Numbered from the stretch's first letter, positions 1 through 5,238 are shown. The stretch is DNA of 8,233 bases from an uncultured Eubacteriaceae bacterium (GCA_937905915.1 CALCVR010000257.1:1-8233); one strand, 5' to 3'. The notes: generated by a model from the letters alone, not told the origin. Translations and numbers: made by a program.

Positions 1-37
1 CTAGTGACTGGAGTTCAGACGTGTGCTCTTCCGATCT
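1..37. other. Illumina TruSeq Read 2 adapter at contig end (artefact)
   Basis: Positions 4-37 match the 34-nt TruSeq Read 2 / index-primer sequence, beginning GTGACTGGAGTTC and ending GCTCTTCCGATCT, as I know it. The three bases before it (CTA) would be the end of the i7 index in such a library molecule. At position 38 the sequence switches directly into a good clpC reading frame on the minus strand. This is untrimmed library sequence joined to the genome, not biology, and any reading frame running through it should be ignored. Confidence 0.97.
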
Positions 38-1237
38 GGCTTTGTCGGGCAGGAACCGGTCGGAGATATACCGTACCGACAGGTTAACCGCCGCCTGGAT
101 GGCCTCATCGGTGATCTTGACCTTGTGATGGGCTTCGTATTTATCGCGCAGCCCCTTGAGGATGAGCACAGCCTCTTCCTGGGAGGGCTCCGGGACGTTG
201 ACCGGCTGGAACCGGCGCTCCAAAGCGGCGTCCTTTTCGATGTGTTTGCGGTACTCCTCCAAGGTGGTGGCGCCGATGACTTGCAGTTCGCCTCTGGCCA
301 GGGAGGGCTTTAGGATGTTGGCGGCGTCCACGGCCCCTTCGGCGGCGCCTGCTCCGATGATGGTGTGCAGTTCGTCGATGAAGAGGATGACATCCCCGGC
401 CTTGACCACTTCGTCAATGGCGTTTTTGATGCGTTCCTCAAAGTCGCCGCGGTACTTGGTACCGGCCACCATGCCGGTCAGATCCAGGGTGACCACCCGT
501 TTATCCTTCAGCAGTTCAGGTACTTCGCCGGCTACGATCTTCTGGGCCAACCCTTCGGCAATGGCCGTCTTACCAACACCCGGTTCGCCAATGAGGACGG
601 GGTTATTTTTGGTGCGGCGGGACAAAATCTGAATGACGCGTTCGATCTCCTTTTGACGGCCGATGATGGGATCCAAACGCCCGTCCTTGGCTATCTGTGT
701 CAAATCCCGTCCGAACTGGTCTAGAGTAGGAGTCTTCGAGTCCTTCTTTCCCTGGGGATGCTGGCCGGGACGAGAGGGAGCGGTATCGGCTGTCTCAGCG
801 CCGATGGCCTTGGCCGTACTCTTCAAAATGGCGCCTGGATCGGCGCCCAGTTCGCTCAAGAAGCGAACGGCATAGCTCTCCCCCTCCTGGATGATGGCGA
901 TGAGCAGATGCTCGGTGCCAACGTAGCTGTGGCCCATGCTCCTGGCCCCGACAACCGCCATTTCCAGGATACGCTTGCAGCGGGGGGTAAAATCATTGGG
1001 GCTCAAAGAAGTCGGTTGGCCGCGGCCGATTACCGCTTCCAAACGTTCCTCCACCTGATCGGCGGTAATGTGATGCTCTTGCAGTACCGAAGCCGCCACT
1101 CCGGAACCTTCCCGTAGAAGGCCCAACAGAATGTGTTCGCTTCCGATATAGGTATGACCCAATTCCTGGGCGGCTTCTACCGCCAGGTTCATGGCTTCAT
1201 TTGCTTTTTCGGTAAATCCATTGAATTGGAACATCAT
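38..1237 (-). CDS. clpC: ATP-dependent unfoldase ClpC, N-terminal 400 residues (truncated by adapter)
   Basis: ClpC is the cytosolic AAA+ unfoldase that feeds substrates, including phospho-arginine-tagged ones, to ClpP. The visible 400 codons begin [12 protein letters not shown]. Two Clp_N repeats follow (about residues 3-70 and 78-148), with the motifs [15 protein letters not shown] and [12 protein letters not shown]34 and E109 sit where the phospho-arginine-docking glutamates of B. subtilis ClpC lie. After a polar linker comes the D1 ATPase: Walker A GEPGVGKT (217-224), Walker B LFIDE (285-289), a sensor-1 GATT motif, and arginine-finger candidates R341/R342. The frame stops at [12 protein letters not shown], where the adapter begins. 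The M domain, D2 ATPase and ClpP-binding loop, roughly half of the usual ~810 residues, are therefore missing through an assembly artefact rather than mutation. The start is chosen from AAGGAGT at 1246-1252, 8 nt upstream. It is the last gene of the ctsR operon seen here. Confidence 0.97.
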
Positions 1238-1245
1238 AGTCTTTC

Positions 1246-1252
1246 ACTCCTT
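1246..1252 (-). promoter_or_regulatory. clpC ribosome binding site
   Basis: AAGGAGT on the minus strand ends 8 nt before the first of two adjacent ATG codons (1235-1237 and 1232-1234). The spacing favours the first, which also gives the MMF start seen in B. subtilis ClpC. Confidence 0.8.
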
Positions 1253-1276
1253 ATCAAGGTTGATGCTCTATTTAAA

Positions 1277-1292
1277 ATCACCCATAGGTGAT
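1277..1292 (-). other. Small hairpin between mcsB and clpC
   Basis: ATCACC and GGTGAT form a perfect 6-bp stem around a 4-nt loop, starting only three bases after the mcsB stop codon. On the minus strand it is followed by TTT then AAAT. This is weak for a terminator, but it could act as a partial attenuator or RNA-processing site in the 58-nt gap before clpC. The structure is visible; the role is inferred. Confidence 0.3.
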
Positions 1293-1295
1293 GAT

Positions 1296-2324
1296 TTATG
1301 TTTTTGTCTTACTAAGCTGATCCCGGACCCATGTGGCCCGTTCCACATCCCGCTCGGATGGGGTGAGATTTTTGCCCACCCGTAAAGTCAGGCATCCGGG
1401 TTGTGCGTTTAGGATGAGGTTTGCCACCTCGTCTAAGGTGACTTCGGTTAGGATCCCCAAGGCCACACCCAGACGAACATTGGAAATCAGCTGCATGAAT
1501 TCCTCCCCGCTGAGGATGCGGGCTGTGCAGAGCAATCCATAAGAGCGCCACACCTGATCGGCCAGGCGAAGATCTCCGCCCAGCTGCCGGCGTGCGGCGC
1601 GTTCCTGGGCGATGACCTGCATGGCGATGCTTTTAAGATTTTGCAGCGCCGCCTGTTCCGAGATCCCCAAAGTCACTTGGTTGGAAAGCTGATAGATGGC
1701 GCCTTTGGGCTCGGTCCCCTCGCCGTACAAGCCGCGGATGGTGAGTCCCAGTTTGGAGACGGTGTCGCTGAGCTGTCCCATGACTCCTTCCTGCTGCAAA
1801 GCCGGCAGATGCAGCATCAGCGATGCACGCATGCCGGTGCCCAAATTGGTGGGGCACTGGGTCAAATATCCCAGCCGTTCGTCAAAGGCGTAGTTGAGAC
1901 GTTCATCCAGCAAGGTATCCAACTGATCGGCCATCTCATAGGCTCCTTCGAGATCCAAGCCGGGGCGCATCACCTGGATGCGCAGATGATCCTCTTCGTT
2001 GATCATGACGGACACCGATTCATCCTTCATCAGCAGAAGGGCGCCGTCCTTGGCCTGGGCGAATTCCGGGCTGATCAAATGCCGCTCCATCATGGAGAGG
2101 GCCCGGGCGGGGGAGGTATCCTGCATCTCCAGATAATCAAAGTCGCCGGCAATAGCGGCATGGCTATTCAGCAGAGCGTCTTTTACTTGGGCGTCCACCG
2201 CCTTGCGCTGTTCCGGCGTCATGCGGATGGGAAACGGCACATTTTGTAGATTCCGGGCCAATCTCACACGGGTGGAAAGAATGACGTCGCTGTCAGGCCC
2301 TGTCTCTAAATACCACTTTTTCAT
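1296..2324 (-). CDS. mcsB: Protein-arginine kinase McsB
   Basis: McsB phosphorylates arginine side chains using ATP. Phospho-arginine inactivates CtsR and marks proteins for ClpC-ClpP degradation. The 342-residue product has the ATP:guanido phosphotransferase fold signatures: STRVRLARNL (17-26), the NEEDH loop (109-113), and CPTNLGTGMRAS around C157, the conserved cysteine of phosphagen kinases. The stretch from IRGLYGEG (196-203) to the glycine-rich YQLSNQ region is also typical. RDVERA at 325-330 fits the RDxxRA phospho-arginine-sensing motif that distinguishes McsB from creatine and arginine kinases, so an allosterically regulated McsB is likely. Its length is slightly below the 363 residues of B. 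subtilis McsB. The ATG overlaps the mcsA stop as ATGA (2321-2324), implying translational coupling to its activator McsA. No damage is seen. Confidence 0.98.
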   Translation of the reverse strand: MKKWYLETGPDSDVILSTRVRLARNLQNVPFPIRMTPEQRKAVDAQVKDALLNSHAAIAGDFDYLEMQDTSPARALSMMERHLISPEFAQAKDGALLLMKDESVSVMINEEDHLRIQVMRPGLDLEGAYEMADQLDTLLDERLNYAFDERLGYLTQCPTNLGTGMRASLMLHLPALQQEGVMGQLSDTVSKLGLTIRGLYGEGTEPKGAIYQLSNQVTLGISEQAALQNLKSIAMQVIAQERAARRQLGGDLRLADQVWRSYGLLCTARILSGEEFMQLISNVRLGVALGILTEVTLDEVANLILNAQPGCLTLRVGKNLTPSERDVERATWVRDQLSKTKT

Positions 2325-2836
2325 TTCTCATTCCCCTCCTCTTCCAGTCCGCGGATTTCATCCCGCAGTTTTGCGGCTTGTTCGTAGTCCTGCGCTTCCA
2401 CCGCTTTGCCAAGTTGTTCCTTCAGCTGGGCCAAGTGATAATTTTTCTTGGCCTGCTGGCTGGCGCTTTGCGGAACTTTGCCGGTGTGTTTTGTCTTTCC
2501 GTGAAGCCGCTGCAAGGACGGCAGCAGCTGTTCGTAAAATGTCTCGTAGCATTTGGCGCATCCGGCCTTTCCGGTGCGTACAATGTCCGAGAAGGTGGCG
2601 CCGCAGCCTTCACATCTCGTCTCATCGTTCAGGCGGGACGGCTGCGGTTCTGGAACCGTCTGGCCCAACATGGAGCTTAAAAGATCTCCAAGCCCTAAGG
2701 AGGCGCTTCCCATCATAGCGCCATAGCCCAATTGGGCGGCGCATTTGGGGCAAAGATGCAGCTCCTGGGTCTGGCCGTTGACGGTTCGTTTAATGAATGT
2801 AGTGGCCTGACGTTTGGCACAGTTGTCACATAGCAT
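2321..2836 (-). CDS. mcsA: McsA, zinc-binding activator of McsB
   Basis: McsA activates the kinase McsB and takes part in control of CtsR. The 171-residue protein (185 in B. subtilis) has four CxxC pairs, CDNC (3-6), CPKC (29-32), CEGC (75-78) and CAKC (93-96), consistent with two zinc sites. A flexible Gly/Ser/Pro linker separates the two pairs. The C-terminus (about 136-168, including EQAAKLRDEIRGLE) is a UVR/UvrB-UvrC-type helical hairpin, as in McsA and ClpC M domains. The start follows a strong AAAGGAGG site at about 2846-2853. The gene lies 41 nt downstream of ctsR and overlaps mcsB by four bases. Order and content match the canonical operon. Confidence 0.97.
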   Translation of the reverse strand: MLCDNCAKRQATTFIKRTVNGQTQELHLCPKCAAQLGYGAMMGSASLGLGDLLSSMLGQTVPEPQPSRLNDETRCEGCGATFSDIVRTGKAGCAKCYETFYEQLLPSLQRLHGKTKHTGKVPQSASQQAKKNYHLAQLKEQLGKAVEAQDYEQAAKLRDEIRGLEEEGNEK

Positions 2837-2844
2837 AAGAGTAA

Positions 2845-2853
2845 ACCTCCTTT
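2845..2853 (-). promoter_or_regulatory. mcsA ribosome binding site
   Basis: AAAGGAGGT on the minus strand is near-perfectly complementary to the 16S rRNA 3' end, with 8-9 nt to the ATG at 2836. It is the strongest Shine-Dalgarno in the operon, giving mcsA independent initiation after the 41-nt gap from ctsR. Confidence 0.85.
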
Positions 2854-2877
2854 GGACTATACTGCAAAAATGATTTG

Positions 2878-3327
2878 TTAAATCGAAGCGAGAAGCATGT
2901 TCTTAAAAACAGCGGCTCGCACCTTATCCCGTGTTTCAGGGGATACGTCCCGATAACATCGGTCGGATAGGGCGGCTGCCATCAACCGCGCTGTTCCTTC
3001 CGGTATCAGCCCCTGATGGGCTATGTTTTGTAAAATGGCACGTACCGTAGCGGCGTCGGCGCTCTCCCCAATGGAGTTGACCACATGCATTAAAAAGGCG
3101 TCTCGACCCGTGTGTACCTGGGTAATGCGGATATAACCTCCTCCCCCCCGCCGGCTCTCAACCCGGTACCCTTTTTCCGGCGTAAACCGGGAGGTCAGCA
3201 CATAATTGATTTGGCTGGGGACACATCCCATGGTACTGGCAAGCTCGTTGCGTTGGATTTCAGCCGTGCCGTGCATCTCTTTGAGCAATTCCAGAATGTA
3301 ATCGGCAATGGCATCGCTGAGACGCAT
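2878..3327 (-). CDS. ctsR: CtsR, repressor of class III stress genes
   Basis: CtsR is the dimeric winged-helix repressor of clp genes. It senses heat through its wing and is inactivated when McsB modifies or displaces it. The 149-residue product shows the helix-turn-helix region ELASTMGCVPSQINYVLTSRF (about 28-48), followed by the wing RVESRRGGGGYIRI (55-68). The tetraglycine loop G61-G64 is the known thermosensor, and R60 lies where an arginine phosphorylated by McsB is found in Geobacillus CtsR. The C-terminal half (about 75-149) fits the dimerisation and ClpC-contact domain. The length is close to the usual ~154. An AAGGAAGTG ribosome site precedes the ATG by about 7 nt. It is the first gene of ctsR-mcsA-mcsB-clpC and is probably autorepressed through the boxes listed upstream. 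Confidence 0.98.
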   Translation of the reverse strand: MRLSDAIADYILELLKEMHGTAEIQRNELASTMGCVPSQINYVLTSRFTPEKGYRVESRRGGGGYIRITQVHTGRDAFLMHVVNSIGESADAATVRAILQNIAHQGLIPEGTARLMAAALSDRCYRDVSPETRDKVRAAVFKNMLLASI

Positions 3328-3350
3328 TGTATCACTTCCTTTTTACGAAG

Positions 3351-3367
3351 TTTGTCTTACCCTGACC
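3351..3367 (-). promoter_or_regulatory. Weak CtsR-box candidate in ctsR leader
   Basis: On the minus strand GGTCAGG-GTA-AGACAAA has the heptad-3-heptad layout of the CtsR operator (RGTCAAA NAN RGTCAAA). It matches 11 of 14 heptad positions by eye, and the middle spacer base is not A. It lies in the transcribed leader about 40 nt downstream of the likely start. It overlaps one arm of a hairpin (3360-3383), so the match could come from that structure instead. Confidence 0.35.
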
Positions 3368-3383
3368 TTTCAGGTCCTAAGGG
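3360..3383 (-). other. Hairpin in ctsR leader
   Basis: GACCT and AGGTC (3364-3376) form a 5-bp stem with a 3-nt loop. It can be extended by CCCT/AGGG with a 3-nt bulge. It sits in the leader RNA of the ctsR transcript between promoter and start codon. There is no T-run after it, so it is not a terminator; a role in mRNA stability or regulation is possible but unproven. Confidence 0.3.
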
Positions 3384-3406
3384 AACATTCTTTTTTGTTT
3401 GTCCTT

Positions 3407-3434
3407 ATTATAGCTCATCGGCCGCAGCAATCAA
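3407..3434 (-). promoter_or_regulatory. ctsR operon promoter (sigma-A type)
   Basis: A perfect -10 TATAAT (3407-3412, minus strand) is preceded 16 bp upstream by TTGATT (3429-3434), a 4/6 match to TTGACA. The predicted start near 3400 gives a leader of about 70 nt before ctsR. A CtsR-box-like repeat abuts the -35, as expected for a repressed class III promoter. Confidence 0.65.
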
Positions 3435-3451
3435 GGTCAGAAAAAGTCAGA
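3435..3451 (+). promoter_or_regulatory. CtsR-box candidate abutting the ctsR -35
   Basis: GGTCAGA-AAA-AGTCAGA reads on the plus strand, with the heptads matching RGTCAAA at 6/7 each and the spacer having the expected central A. It lies directly upstream of the putative -35, in inverse orientation to the gene. Occupancy here would block RNA polymerase at the operon promoter. Confidence 0.55.
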
Positions 3452-3471
3452 TTTTATTTGCTTTTTCGTGA

Positions 3472-3660
3472 TTATCTTTGATTATCTCTTGTTTTCTCTA
3501 TTTTACTTATCTTTTTGACTTTTTTTGATCTTGTAGATCGAGAACTATGCGGCTGGGAATGAGGCAGTGGTTCCTCCGAAAAAGGATCCGGTGATAGATC
3601 GTCAGCTAGTTCAAAATCAGCAAAATAAGATGGACGGCTACCAAAACTCTCTTTTCCCAT
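3472..3660 (-). CDS. Hypothetical 62-residue charged protein upstream of ctsR
   Basis: I do not recognise this protein. It reads MGKESFGSRPSYFADFELAD at the start, then a Pro/Ser/Glu-rich acidic middle (about 20-42), then a basic Lys/Arg-rich tail (about 41-62). It has no cysteines, membrane span or signal peptide, and looks largely disordered. The ATG at 3658-3660 follows a strong GGAGGT with 7-nt spacing, the main support for a real gene; an in-frame GTG at 3675 has no such site. It is co-directional with ctsR, ends about 20 nt before the nearer CtsR-like box, and no terminator separates them. Its C-terminal codons contain the best CtsR box, so the basic tail may partly reflect an AT-rich regulatory sequence. 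It could be a short leader gene of the stress operon, an unrelated peptide or a chance frame. Confidence 0.5.
   Translation of the reverse strand: MGKESFGSRPSYFADFELADDLSPDPFSEEPLPHSQPHSSRSTRSKKVKKISKIEKTRDNQR
3514..3530 (-). promoter_or_regulatory. Best CtsR-box match, inside a small ORF
   Basis: GATCAAA-AAA-AGTCAAA on the minus strand matches the CtsR consensus RGTCAAA NAN RGTCAAA at 13 of 14 heptad positions, with the expected spacing and central A. It lies about 100 bp upstream of the TATAAT promoter and overlaps the Lys-rich C-terminal codons of the small ORF at 3472-3660. A TAAAAT sequence just downstream (3500-3505) could serve as a second -10, but no good -35 is visible. Confidence 0.6.
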
Positions 3661-3714
3661 ACAGGATACCTCCACATAGTGTTTTTACTGTTAGAGTATG
3701 TGGCCTGTCCTCTG

Positions 3715-3720
3715 ATTATA
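3715..3720 (-). promoter_or_regulatory. Possible -10 for the small ORF upstream of ctsR
   Basis: TATAAT on the minus strand lies about 55 nt before the ATG at 3660. No convincing TTGACA-type -35 is seen at 16-18 bp, so this is only a candidate; another sigma factor or chance is possible. Confidence 0.3.
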
Positions 3721-3757
3721 CAGATACTCGTCCCTTTTCTATGATCATTTTAGTTGT

Positions 3758-3786
3758 AACCCATTTGATGTTCTCGCCATACAATA
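3758..3786 (+). promoter_or_regulatory. Sigma-K-like promoter of the Cys-rich mini-gene
   Basis: AACC (3758-3761), 16 nt, then CATACAATA (3778-3786) fits the B. subtilis sigma-K consensus (mACm, 16-17 nt, CATAnnnTA) at every defined base. CATACAAT also fits a sigma-E -10, but no ATATT-like -35 is present at the sigma-E distance. Expression in the late mother cell during sporulation is inferred. Confidence 0.5.
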
Positions 3787-3817
3787 AACTAAACCAAGCG
3801 AAAGGGGGTTCCAAACC

Positions 3818-3961
3818 ATGTGTGGATCCAATTTCTTGGGCGGCAACAGCTGCTCCTGGGTTCTGATCCTGATCATCGTTCTCCTTCTCATCAACAATGG
3901 TGATGATTGTGGCTGCCGTTCCAACCGTTGCGGCTGCAACGACTGTGGATGCTGCGATTAA
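3818..3961 (+). CDS. Cys-rich single-span 47-residue protein, possible spore-layer component
   Basis: The product is 47 residues. It starts MCGSNFLGGNSCSW, continues with a hydrophobic span (about 14-25, VLILIIVLLLI), then NNGDD and a Cys-rich tail (31-47) with C31, C33, C38, C40, C43, C45 and C46. With C2 and C12 that makes nine cysteines. GGGGG at 3804-3808 precedes the ATG by 9 nt. A sigma-K-like promoter lies upstream and a long terminator downstream, giving a complete monocistronic unit. I recall similar short proteins (FLGG-NSCSW start, hydrophobic middle, Cys tail) from clostridial genomes, usually named hypothetical or by spurious 'high-cysteine chorion' labels; this is from memory, not a search. 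The tail could be disulfide-cross-linked in the spore coat or bind metal. Function is unknown. Confidence 0.75.
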   Translation: MCGSNFLGGNSCSWVLILIIVLLLINNGDDCGCRSNRCGCNDCGCCD

Positions 3962-3987
3962 CGTAAGCGGCTCTTGTACCTAACACA

Positions 3988-4032
3988 AAAAGGAAAGCGC
4001 CTGCCGATTTTCTCGGTAGGCGCTTTCCTTTT
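3988..4032 (+). terminator. Rho-independent terminator, 20-bp stem
   Basis: AAAAGGAAAGCGCCTGCCGA (3988-4007) pairs over its full length with 4013-4032, with one G-T wobble and a 5-nt loop. The arms end in A4 and T4, so it can work on either strand. It closes the Cys-rich mini-gene, whose stop is 27 nt upstream. Confidence 0.85.
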
Positions 4033-4041
4033 GCGCCCGGC

Positions 4042-4370
4042 GGGCAGTGCCCGCAGACAAGACGCGCTCGGACCCTCCATAAGATGGAAGAGATAGAAGC
4101 CCGCGGATGGGGCAAGGGATAGAGAGGTCAGCCCAAGGAACCGTGCCAATCAGGGAAAATGTCGGTTGAGCCCCTAATGCGAAGTGGCTCCAGGCACTGC
4201 CTGGGTGGGCAGTGCCCGCAGCCAAGACGCGCCTCGGGCCCCTATAATATGGAAGAGACAGAAGCCCGCGGATGGGGTAAGGGATGGAGAAACCAGACCA
4301 AGGAACCGTGCCAATCAGAGAAAAGTACGCTGAGCCCCTAGGGCGGAGTGGCTCCAGGCACTGCCTGGGC
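4042..4370. repeat. Two tandem ~165-bp structured repeats of unknown family
   Basis: Copy 1 (4042-4206) and copy 2 (4207-4370) are directly adjacent and about 85-88% identical by eye. Each begins GGGCAGTGCCCGCAG and ends CCAGGCACTGCCTGGG, so GGCAGTGCC and GGCACTGCC form terminal inverted repeats. Each end is also a small palindrome. Best conserved inside are GAAGCCCGCGGATGGGG, CCAAGGAACCGTGCCAATCAG and the pair GAGCC/GGCTC, which can form a hairpin with a ~13-nt loop. No reading frame is shared by both copies with a plausible start, and no poly-T run follows either. The unit could be a non-autonomous mobile element (MITE-like), an interspersed repeat, or a tandem pair of structured RNAs. I do not match it to a known RNA family. 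Confidence 0.85.
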
Positions 4371-4427
4371 GGATACTATCTGTTTTTTTGCCCATACTAA
4401 AGGAAAAGCCTGTAAGGATGATGAGGT

Positions 4428-4802
4428 ATGACGCCGCAAAAGACAGCAAAAAAGAAAAAAATTTGGAGTTGGATCGGTGGCTTGGGAGTGGGACTCATTA
4501 ATGGTCTTCTAGGCGCGGGAGGCGGTATGTTGGCGGTTCCCCTACTAAACGCCAGTGGATTGCCCACTCATAAGGCCCATGCCACATCGTTAGCCATTAT
4601 CTTTCCTTTGAGCATACTTAGCGCAGGCCTTTACCTCTTCCAAGGACGTATGGCGTTAGTGGATGCACTCCCCTATCTTCCCTTGGGCATTGTAGGGGCT
4701 TTGGCCGGTACTTGGATATTGCCCCGCATCCAGGCCAAATGGCTTCGACGGATCTTTGGCGTCTTTCTACTTTGGGCGGCTTGGAGGTTGATGTTTCAAT
4801 GA
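4428..4802 (+). CDS. Half-size TauE/SafE-family membrane protein, N-terminal half
   Basis: The 124-residue protein corresponds to one of the two repeats of TauE/SafE (DUF81) transporters, which export or import small anions such as sulfite, sulfoacetate or other organosulfur compounds. A Lys-rich N-terminus (KTAKKKK) suggests it is cytosolic. It is followed by the signature GLINGLLGAGGGMLAVPLL (about 22-40) and three more hydrophobic segments (about 52-70, 76-95, 106-123). Typical family members have about 250 residues and eight spans, so this is half a transporter. The stop overlaps the next ATG as ATGA (4799-4802), implying coupled synthesis of a heteromeric pair. AAGGA at 4414-4418 is 9 nt before the ATG. 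Substrate is unknown. Confidence 0.85.
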   Translation: MTPQKTAKKKKIWSWIGGLGVGLINGLLGAGGGMLAVPLLNASGLPTHKAHATSLAIIFPLSILSAGLYLFQGRMALVDALPYLPLGIVGALAGTWILPRIQAKWLRRIFGVFLLWAAWRLMFQ

Positions 4803-5212
4803 ATATGGTATGGGGTGCTGTAGCTGCCTTTCTCTCTGGGATGGCTGGATCCATGGGCTTAGGTGGAGGGAGTGTTTTCCTATTGTACCTTACCCTATTT
4901 GCCGGGGTGGAGCAGTTGACTGCACAAGGCATCAATTTAGTATTTTTTCTTCCCATTGCCGCTTTATCTCTCATTCTTTACGCGCGTAAAAAATTAGTGG
5001 ATTGGAAAACAGCTCTTCCTATCGCTTTAATAGGATTCGTGGGAGCGGTAGGCGGCACCCTGCTGGCCAACGTTTTGGGAGGAGATATGTTGCGTAAAGT
5101 ATTGGCCATAGGACTTTTCCTTTTAGGACTGCGGGAACTTTTCCATCGTGAGAAAAAAGAAAGCCGTTTTCCCGATCAGCAGCAAACAATGTCCTCCAAG
5201 AAATCATCTTAG
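4799..5212 (+). CDS. Half-size TauE/SafE-family membrane protein, C-terminal half
   Basis: This is the partner of the preceding gene, 137 residues from the ATG at 4799-4801. That start is chosen because it overlaps the upstream stop as ATGA and has GGAGG at 4783-4787, 11 nt upstream. A start further upstream in the frame would overlap the first gene's coding sequence without a better site. It repeats the family signature as GMAGSMGLGGGSVFLLYL (about 14-31), with spans at about 3-31, 46-63, 73-95 and 102-118, and a charged tail (REKKESR) that suggests a cytosolic C-terminus. Together the two products match one eight-span TauE/SafE transporter. Fusion-type members exist, so a split by mutation or an ancestral half-gene pair are both possible; clean coupling and separate starts favour two functional genes. 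Confidence 0.85.
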   Translation: MNMVWGAVAAFLSGMAGSMGLGGGSVFLLYLTLFAGVEQLTAQGINLVFFLPIAALSLILYARKKLVDWKTALPIALIGFVGAVGGTLLANVLGGDMLRKVLAIGLFLLGLRELFHREKKESRFPDQQQTMSSKKSS

Positions 5213-5238
5213 GTTAGAATAAATAAAATTTTGTCTAC

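Noticed and set aside
23..724. Plus-strand open frames opposite clpC, the first beginning within the adapter
   Set aside because: They are antisense to a clearly recognisable ClpC and the first includes artificial sequence; no ribosome sites or family resemblance.
1641..2249. Long plus-strand frame opposite mcsB (about 200 codons)
   Set aside because: It is the antisense shadow of a full-length, motif-complete mcsB; its composition is that of a reverse-complemented gene.
2203..2718. Plus-strand frame opposite mcsA and the start of mcsB
   Set aside because: It crosses two real genes on the other strand, and its Arg/Ser/Pro-rich product has no recognisable features.
3528..3540. GATCT/AGATC palindrome followed by an A/T run as a terminator
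   Set aside because: The stem is only five weak pairs and the run on the minus strand is A rather than T; on the plus strand the T-run precedes the stem.
3891..4225. Minus-strand frames across the Cys-rich mini-gene, terminator and repeat copy 1
   Set aside because: They run through a strong terminator hairpin and repeat DNA, lack good ribosome sites and are not maintained in repeat copy 2.
4243..4248. TATAAT in repeat copy 2 as a promoter -10
   Set aside because: No -35 is present at 16-18 bp, and copy 1 has CATAAG at the equivalent place, so it is not a conserved part of the unit.
4159..4341. 60-codon plus-strand frame spanning both repeat copies
   Set aside because: It starts in copy 1 and ends in copy 2 with no ribosome site; the units differ by indels, so the frame is not shared between copies.
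4356..4387. End of repeat copy 2 plus the T7 run as a terminator
   Set aside because: The CCAGGC/GCCTGG hairpin is separated from the T-run by about 15 bases, too far for intrinsic termination.
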